Shown here in pieces: positions 59,675 through 64,000 of a DNA stretch of 64,000 bases. The translations under genes and the position numbers were made by a program. The notes below the pieces were generated by a model that did no database searches, had not been told where the DNA came from, and saw only the letters and a program-made list of their open reading frames with translations. Within the stretch, counting starts at the first letter, position 1. Each line of letters starts with the position of its first letter. Where the stretch lies: assembly GCF_017114865.1 (NCBI RefSeq), contig NZ_JADEYH010000003.1:62001-126000 (forward strand), in the 5' to 3' direction. The DNA is from Streptomyces verrucosisporus (lineage in GTDB: Bacteria > Actinomycetota > Actinomycetes > Streptomycetales > Streptomycetaceae).

Positions 59675-61123
59675 TCACGCCCACGGGAGTCTCAGGAGGT
59701 GTACGCCGGCCCCGGTGGGGACGCCGCCGGGCGGCACGACCGCCAGGGCGGTGGCCGCCGCGATGCCGCGGAGCATCGCGGGGCCGCTGAACCGCAGCGG
59801 CCGCACGCCACCGCCATCCTGCACGACCGGGACCAGCCGTGTGTCACGGGGGTGGCCCTGGACCTCGCCTAGGAGGGCGGCGCGGGGCAGGGGGTCGTCC
59901 GCCGCGGACCGCTCCCCGTGCCGCGCCTCGGCCGGACCGGCGCCGGTGGCGGCCCGCAGCAGCGGTTCGGCGAGGGTGAGCAGCCCGGACACGGCCGCCA
60001 GCGGGTTGCCGGGCAGCCCGACCAGATGCGCGCCCGAGGGCAGCCGTGCCAGCAGCATCGGGTGGCCGGGACGTACGCGCACCCCGTCGACCAGCAGCTC
60101 CGCCTCCAGGCGGCGCAGGGACGGATGGACGTGGTCGACGGGACCGGAGGCCGTGCCGCCGGTGGTGACGACGAGGTCGGCGGCGGTCTCCTCCAGTGCG
60201 GCGTGCAGCGCCCCGGCGTCGTCGCCCAGGCGGCGGGTGGTGGTGACCTCGGCGCCCAGAGCCGTCAGCCAGGGACCGACCATCGGGCCGAGCGCGTCGC
60301 GGACCCGGCCGCCGGAGGGGATGCCGGAGGCCAGCAACTCATCGCCCAGCACCAGGACTTCGGCGCGGGGGCGGCGCACCACCGGCAGCTCGTCCCAGCC
60401 CGCGGCGGCGGCCAGGCCCAGCACGGCCGGGGTGACCGGCGTACCGCCGGGCAGCAGGTGGTCGCCCGCACGGCACTCCTGGCCGCGGGGACGGATGTCC
60501 GCACCGTGCTGGGGCGCGCCGCTCGCACGCAGCCGCCGGTCGCGGACCTCGCCGTACTCGGAGCGCAGCACGGCGGTGGTGCCGGGCGGGATGCGGGCGC
60601 CCGTGGCGATGCGGACGGCGTGGCCGTCCGGGAGCGGGGCCGGGCGGTCGTCGCCGGCCAGGATGCCGTGGGGCGTGGTGTGGGGGGTGCCCTGGGATGT
60701 GCCCTGGGGGGTGCCGTCCTCGGGGTCGAGCGGCTCCCACGGGCCGGGGCCGGAGACGGCCCAGCCGTCCATGGCCGAGGCGTCGAACGCCGGCAGATCG
60801 GTGAGCGCGGTCAGGGGGGCGGCGAGACGGTGGCCGAGGGCCTCGTCCAGGGGGACGGCGGCGGGCTCGGGCCACCGGCCGGCCCCGGCGCGGGCGGCGG
60901 CGGCACGGGCGGCGGGCCAGTCGCGGTGCCGTACCGCGTCCTGCGCGTCGTGGGGGGCGCGGGGGTCGTGAGGGCCGCTGCCCCGGGAGGCCGGTCCGGG
61001 TTCCCGTCCCACCGGCCGACCGTCACCGCGGATGCCGCCGTGCGTGCCGCCGGGGACGGTGCCGCGTGTGTCGCCACGGCCGTTGGCCAGGGCCAGGGCG
61101 TCGGCCAGCTCGTCGCCGCTCAT
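59675..61123 (-). CDS. moeA: molybdopterin molybdenumtransferase MoeA
   Basis: ATG 61123 overlaps the stop of the upstream MobA-like gene, giving 482 residues. After an unusual 90-residue Gly/Arg/His-rich leader comes the MoeA core: VPLDEALGHRLAAPL, LPAFDASAMDGWAV, RIATGARIPPGTTAVLRSEYG, PEVLVLGDELL-type strand, VTTGGTASGPVDHV (the MPT-binding TGG motif) and LVGLPGNPLAAVSGLLTL. It inserts molybdenum into adenylylated molybdopterin. The leader is longer than in typical MoeA and may be partly non-essential. Confidence 0.92.
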   Translation of the reverse strand: MSGDELADALALANGRGDTRGTVPGGTHGGIRGDGRPVGREPGPASRGSGPHDPRAPHDAQDAVRHRDWPAARAAAARAGAGRWPEPAAVPLDEALGHRLAAPLTALTDLPAFDASAMDGWAVSGPGPWEPLDPEDGTPQGTSQGTPHTTPHGILAGDDRPAPLPDGHAVRIATGARIPPGTTAVLRSEYGEVRDRRLRASGAPQHGADIRPRGQECRAGDHLLPGGTPVTPAVLGLAAAAGWDELPVVRRPRAEVLVLGDELLASGIPSGGRVRDALGPMVGPWLTALGAEVTTTRRLGDDAGALHAALEETAADLVVTTGGTASGPVDHVHPSLRRLEAELLVDGVRVRPGHPMLLARLPSGAHLVGLPGNPLAAVSGLLTLAEPLLRAATGAGPAEARHGERSAADDPLPRAALLGEVQGHPRDTRLVPVVQDGGGVRPLRFSGPAMLRGIAAATALAVVPPGGVPTGAGVHLLRLPWA

Positions 61124-62085
61124 CCGGCGTCCGTTCCCTCTCCGCCGCGCGGCTGCCCGCTGCCGCCGGTCTTCCCCGTGCCCTCCGCCCCGGCGGCCCC
61201 GGCGGACTCGGCGGCTTCCCCGGCCCAGCGCCGGGCCAGTTCGGCGGCCTTGCGCGCGGCCTCGGCCACGTCCTCGGGGCTTCCGCCCGCACGCGCCGCC
61301 GCGTATCCGACGAGGAAGGTCGTCAGCGGGGCGGCGGGCCGGGCCACGCCGTGCGCGGCGTCCCGCGCGAGGTCGAGGAGGGCGGCGGTGTCGACGTCGA
61401 GGTCGACACCGAGTTCGGTCTTGGCCGCGGTCATCCATTCGTTCAGCACACGTCCATGCTCCCTGATGCGGGAGCGGGCCGAGGCGAGTTCCTCCCAGGT
61501 GTCGCAGTCACGGGCCTCCTCGGGGCCGGCGGGGGCGATGCGGCGCAGTACGAGCTCGTCCGTGAGCAGCCGCAGGGGAAGGTTCGCCGGCCGCCCGTGC
61601 TCGGCGGCGAGCAGGGCCAGTTCGCGGCGGAGGGACTCGGCGCGGTAGGCGCCCAGGAGGGGCTGGGCACGCCCGCCGTCCACCACGACCGCCCCGTCGG
61701 GGGCGGCCGTGCCGCCGGTGCCGGGAGCCGTGCCGTGCGTGCCGTGCACGGCACGCACGGCGTCCAGCAGCGCCCGCACTGTGGCGGGCGTCAGGAACGG
61801 CAGATCGGCGGAGAGCACCAGCACCGTCCCGCTCCCGGTGCGGCGCAGTCCGGCGTCGAGGGCCGCCAGCGGTCCGCCGCCGGGCGGAGTCTCGCGCGTC
61901 CAGTCCACCGGCCGGGCCGTCGGCCTGCGCGGGCCGACGACCACCGTCCGCGCCGCGTCCGCGCAGGCGTCCAGCACCCGGTCGAGCAGCGTCCGGCCCC
62001 CGACGGTGAGGGCGGGCTTGTCCGTCCCGCCGAGCCGGCGGGCGGCGCCGCCGGCGATGACGACGGCGTCGTACACATCAGTCAT
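61120..62085 (-). CDS. MobA-like NTP transferase fused to a DUF6457 domain
   Basis: The 321-residue protein has the nucleotidyltransferase signature VVIAGGAARRLGGTDKPAL near the start, DLPFLTPATVRALL, and PLLGAYRAESLRREL, typical of MobA/MocA. From about residue 225 a second domain starts (LNEWMTAAKTELGVDLDVDTAALLDLARDAAHGVARPAAPLTTFLVG), which I recall as DUF6457, a frequent partner of molybdenum genes in actinobacteria. It should attach GMP or CMP to molybdopterin. It overlaps moeA by four bases. Confidence 0.9.
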   Translation of the reverse strand: MTDVYDAVVIAGGAARRLGGTDKPALTVGGRTLLDRVLDACADAARTVVVGPRRPTARPVDWTRETPPGGGPLAALDAGLRRTGSGTVLVLSADLPFLTPATVRALLDAVRAVHGTHGTAPGTGGTAAPDGAVVVDGGRAQPLLGAYRAESLRRELALLAAEHGRPANLPLRLLTDELVLRRIAPAGPEEARDCDTWEELASARSRIREHGRVLNEWMTAAKTELGVDLDVDTAALLDLARDAAHGVARPAAPLTTFLVGYAAARAGGSPEDVAEAARKAAELARRWAGEAAESAGAAGAEGTGKTGGSGQPRGGEGTDAG

Positions 62086-62101
62086 GTCCCGAGTGTGACC
62101 C

Positions 62102-62146
62102 CCGCCTCCCCGGTCCGGGCGAAGGGGGCCCGGGCCGGGGAGGCGG
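62102..62146. terminator. terminator between the second bkd operon and mobA/moeA
   Basis: CCGCCTCCCCGGTCCGGG (62102-62119) pairs with 62129-62146 with one mismatch around a nine-base loop. It is 30 bp past the bkdC-like stop on the minus strand and also precedes the MobA-like gene. Confidence 0.78.
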
Positions 62147-62179
62147 ACGTCAGACGGACGTCAGGACGTCAGGACGTCA
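62145..62179. repeat. four GGACGTCA repeats at the end of the second E2 gene
   Basis: GGACGTCA occurs at 62145, 62156, 62164 and 62172; the last three are strictly tandem. The final copy contains the complement of the E2 stop codon. It looks like a slippage expansion similar to the ones at 16264 and 46821. Confidence 0.7.
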
Positions 62180-63583
62180 AAGGGTGCGCAGCAGTACCGC
62201 CGGGTGCTCGACGCAGTCCGCCACGTACCGCAGGAAACCGCCCGCCGTACCGCCGTCGCACACCCGGTGGTCGAAGGTGAAGGACAGCTGCACGACCTGG
62301 CGCACCGCCAGCTCGCCCTCGTGCACCCACGGCCTGGGAGTGATGCGGCCGACCCCGAGCATCGCCGCCTCGGGGTGGTTGATGATCGGAGTCGAGCCGT
62401 CCACCCCGAACACGCCGTAGTTGTTGAGGGTGAAGGTGCCGCCGGTCAGCTCGGCGGGCGTCAGTCTCCCCGCGCGGGCGGACTCGGTGAGCCGGGCGAT
62501 CTCCTCGGACAGTCCGGCCGCGCCGCGGGTGTGGGCGTCGCGTATGACGGGGACCACGAGTCCGCGGTCGGTCTGCGCGGCGAAGCCCAGGTGGACCTCG
62601 GGCAGCCGGACGATCTCGCGCGCGGCCGTGTCCACCGTCGCGTTCAGCTCGGGGAACCGGGCGAGGGCGGCCGTGCAGATGCGGGCGAGGAGCGCGAGCA
62701 GGGAGATCTTCGGCCCCGCGGCGTTCATCGCCCGACGGGCGGCGAGCAGTTCGGTGGCGTCGGCGTCCACCCAGCAGGTGGCGTCCGGGATCTCGCGCCG
62801 GGAGGTGGAGAGCTTGTCGGCGACCGTACCGCGCAGCCCGCGCAGCGGGATCCGCTCGCCGTGCGCGGCGGGCGCGGGTGCGGACACGGCGGTGGCGGCG
62901 GCCGGGGCGGGCTCCACCCGGGCCGCCGCCACCGCGCGTTCGACGTCGGCGCGCAGGATCAGCCCCCGCGGGCCGGAGCCGGCGACCTGCCGCAGATCGA
63001 CCCCGTGCTCCCGCGCGAGTCGCCGTACCAGCGGCGAGATCACCGGGACGGGTCCGTCGGCAGGGCGGATGTCCACGGGCGCCGCGGGCCGGCCGGCCGC
63101 CACGGGTGCGGCGGGCTCCGGAGCCGGAGCGGCGGGGGCGGCGGGCTCCGGAGCCGGAGCGGCGGGGGGCGGGACGGGCACGCCGTTCGCCGGGCGGACC
63201 CGCCTGCGGCGGGCGGCGGGCGCGCCCGTGCCGTACCCCACCAGCACGTTCCCGGACTTCTCCGAGGTGTCTGCCGGAGCGTCGGCCCGCGCCTCGGCGG
63301 GGGCGGCGGCGGCCGGCCCGCCCGCCGGGACGGCGGACGCTCCGACGGCCACCGTCACCAGCGGCGCGCCGACGGGGATCTCGGCGCCCTCCTCCCCGAA
63401 CCGGGCGGTGACCACACCGCCGTACGGGCACGGCACCTCGACCATCGCCTTGGCCGTCTCGACCTCCACCACCGGCTGGTCGACGGCGACGACGTCGCCC
63501 ACGGACACCAGCCAGCGGACGATCTCGGCCTCCGTCAGCCCCTCGCCCAGATCGGGCAGGGCGAACTCGCGGACCTCGGCCAT
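62177..63583 (-). CDS. second 2-oxoacid dehydrogenase E2 component
   Basis: I chose ATG 63583, which overlaps the E1-beta stop by one base (TGATG), giving 468 residues. Domains: lipoyl (K45 in VVEVETAKAMVEV), Ala/Pro linker with a duplicated APAPEPAAP unit, E1/E3-binding domain (ISPLVRRLAREHGVDLRQVAGSGPRG), and the acyltransferase domain ending in SFTFDHRVCDGGTAGGF with the catalytic His. It parallels the bkdC gene at 46834-48336 and probably belongs to the second bkd operon seen in Streptomyces (bkdA2-B2-C2). Confidence 0.9.
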   Translation of the reverse strand: MAEVREFALPDLGEGLTEAEIVRWLVSVGDVVAVDQPVVEVETAKAMVEVPCPYGGVVTARFGEEGAEIPVGAPLVTVAVGASAVPAGGPAAAAPAEARADAPADTSEKSGNVLVGYGTGAPAARRRRVRPANGVPVPPPAAPAPEPAAPAAPAPEPAAPVAAGRPAAPVDIRPADGPVPVISPLVRRLAREHGVDLRQVAGSGPRGLILRADVERAVAAARVEPAPAAATAVSAPAPAAHGERIPLRGLRGTVADKLSTSRREIPDATCWVDADATELLAARRAMNAAGPKISLLALLARICTAALARFPELNATVDTAAREIVRLPEVHLGFAAQTDRGLVVPVIRDAHTRGAAGLSEEIARLTESARAGRLTPAELTGGTFTLNNYGVFGVDGSTPIINHPEAAMLGVGRITPRPWVHEGELAVRQVVQLSFTFDHRVCDGGTAGGFLRYVADCVEHPAVLLRTL

Positions 63584-64000
63584 CAGCGGCCACCCCTTCC
63601 GGTGGCTCCGAAGGCCTCGGGCCGCTCGGTCCACTCCGACTCCCACTGGAGCCGGGCGACGGCGTCCAGGACCCGGTCCACTCCGGGCAGGTGGTGGCGC
63701 TCCAGCATCGGCGGCGGGTAGGGGATGTCGAATCCGGCCACCCGCAGCACCGGCGCCTCCAGGTGGTGGAAGCAGCGCTCGGTGATCCGGGCGGCGATCT
63801 CGCCGCCCGGGCCGCCGAAACCGGAGGACTCGTGGACGACCACGGCCCGCCCGGTGCGCCGCACCGACTCGCAGACCGTCTCGTCGTCGAAGGGGACCAG
63901 GGAGCGCAGGTCGACGACCTCCAGGTCCCAGCCCTCCTCGCGGGCGGCCTCGGCCGCCTCCAGGCAGACGGGCACCGACGGGCCGTAGGTGACCAGCGTC
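63583..64000 (-). CDS. second 2-oxoacid dehydrogenase E1 beta subunit (5' part outside window)
   Basis: The frame is open to the window edge and the visible 138 residues are the C-terminal transketolase domain: LVTYGPSVPVCLEAAEAAREEGWDLEVVDLRSLVPFDDE, VVHESSGFGGPGGEIAARITERCFHHLEAPVLRVAG and IPYPPPMLERHHLPGVDRVLDAV. This is closely parallel to the bkdB gene at 48358-49338. It is translationally coupled to the E2 gene. Confidence 0.93.
   Translation of the reverse strand, partial: TLVTYGPSVPVCLEAAEAAREEGWDLEVVDLRSLVPFDDETVCESVRRTGRAVVVHESSGFGGPGGEIAARITERCFHHLEAPVLRVAGFDIPYPPPMLERHHLPGVDRVLDAVARLQWESEWTERPEAFGATGRGGR

Noticed and set aside
1-64000. CRISPR arrays, rRNA operons, insertion sequences with terminal repeats, plasmid or chromosome origins
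   Set aside because: I looked for regularly spaced repeats, conserved rRNA stretches, transposase genes and DnaA-box clusters and saw none.

Overview
The window is high-GC actinobacterial chromosome and reads as Streptomyces. Evidence for this is the extreme third-position GC, GTG/TTG starts, rare TTA codons, actinobacterial families (DUF397, DUF6458, Bpa, SARP/AfsR, SpoIIE-HATPase phosphatase), and a core gene order around aspS and two bkd operons that resembles S. coelicolor, as far as I can recall it. I saw no rRNA, convincing tRNA, CRISPR array or replication origin.

Layout. (1) 1-5021 is a patchwork of small accessory genes: DUF397, orphan proteins, two GNATs, HxlR with RidA, NUDIX, and a decayed HxlR copy. 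(2) 5319-11918 holds a DUF2236 oxygenase fused to four EF-hands, a TetR-MMPL efflux pair with a visible promoter and operator, two tiny membrane proteins and a phospholipase-D-type synthase. (3) 11997-21847 is core: aspS, a SpoIIE phosphatase, pirin, SseB, a long acyl-CoA dehydrogenase, M18 aminopeptidase and DUF6458. (4) 21960-25147 is a DoxX / thioredoxin-NHL operon split by an 0.8-kb serine-recombinase remnant. The element replaced the 5' end of the NHL gene and left the old 5' end behind; two DasR-like boxes lie upstream. (5) 25505-28363 encodes two membrane glycosyltransferases. (6) 28401-41499 is a biosynthetic cluster.

The cluster is the main discovery. A PsuG-family C-glycosynthase and a HAD phosphatase sit beside an EctC-like cyclase, a free carrier protein, a stand-alone adenylation enzyme, an acyl-CoA dehydrogenase with its base on helix G, an ornithine-cyclodeaminase homologue, a maleate-isomerase-like protein, a transglutaminase-like protein, an MFS exporter and a SARP/AfsR regulator carrying a TTA codon. 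This set fits a showdomycin-type C-nucleoside. In that scheme glutamine is cyclised to an aminopyrroline carboxylate, oxidised to an aminopyrrole, C-ribosylated with ribose 5-phosphate, dephosphorylated and autoxidised to a maleimide. The product assignment is inference from enzyme families.

(7) 41678-64000 returns to core: an EEP-family hydrolase, nitrilase-family amidase, mycothiol-dependent-type protein, MFS plus GntR, the first branched-chain 2-oxoacid dehydrogenase operon (bkdA-bkdB-bkdC) behind an AT-rich dyad, an aminoglycoside-phosphotransferase-like kinase, two divergent Ser/Thr kinases, proteasome activator Bpa, a surface protein, quinone oxidoreductase, K+ channel, moeA, a MobA-like protein, and the start of a second bkd operon running off the right edge. 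Many convergent or operon ends carry long GC-rich perfect hairpins.
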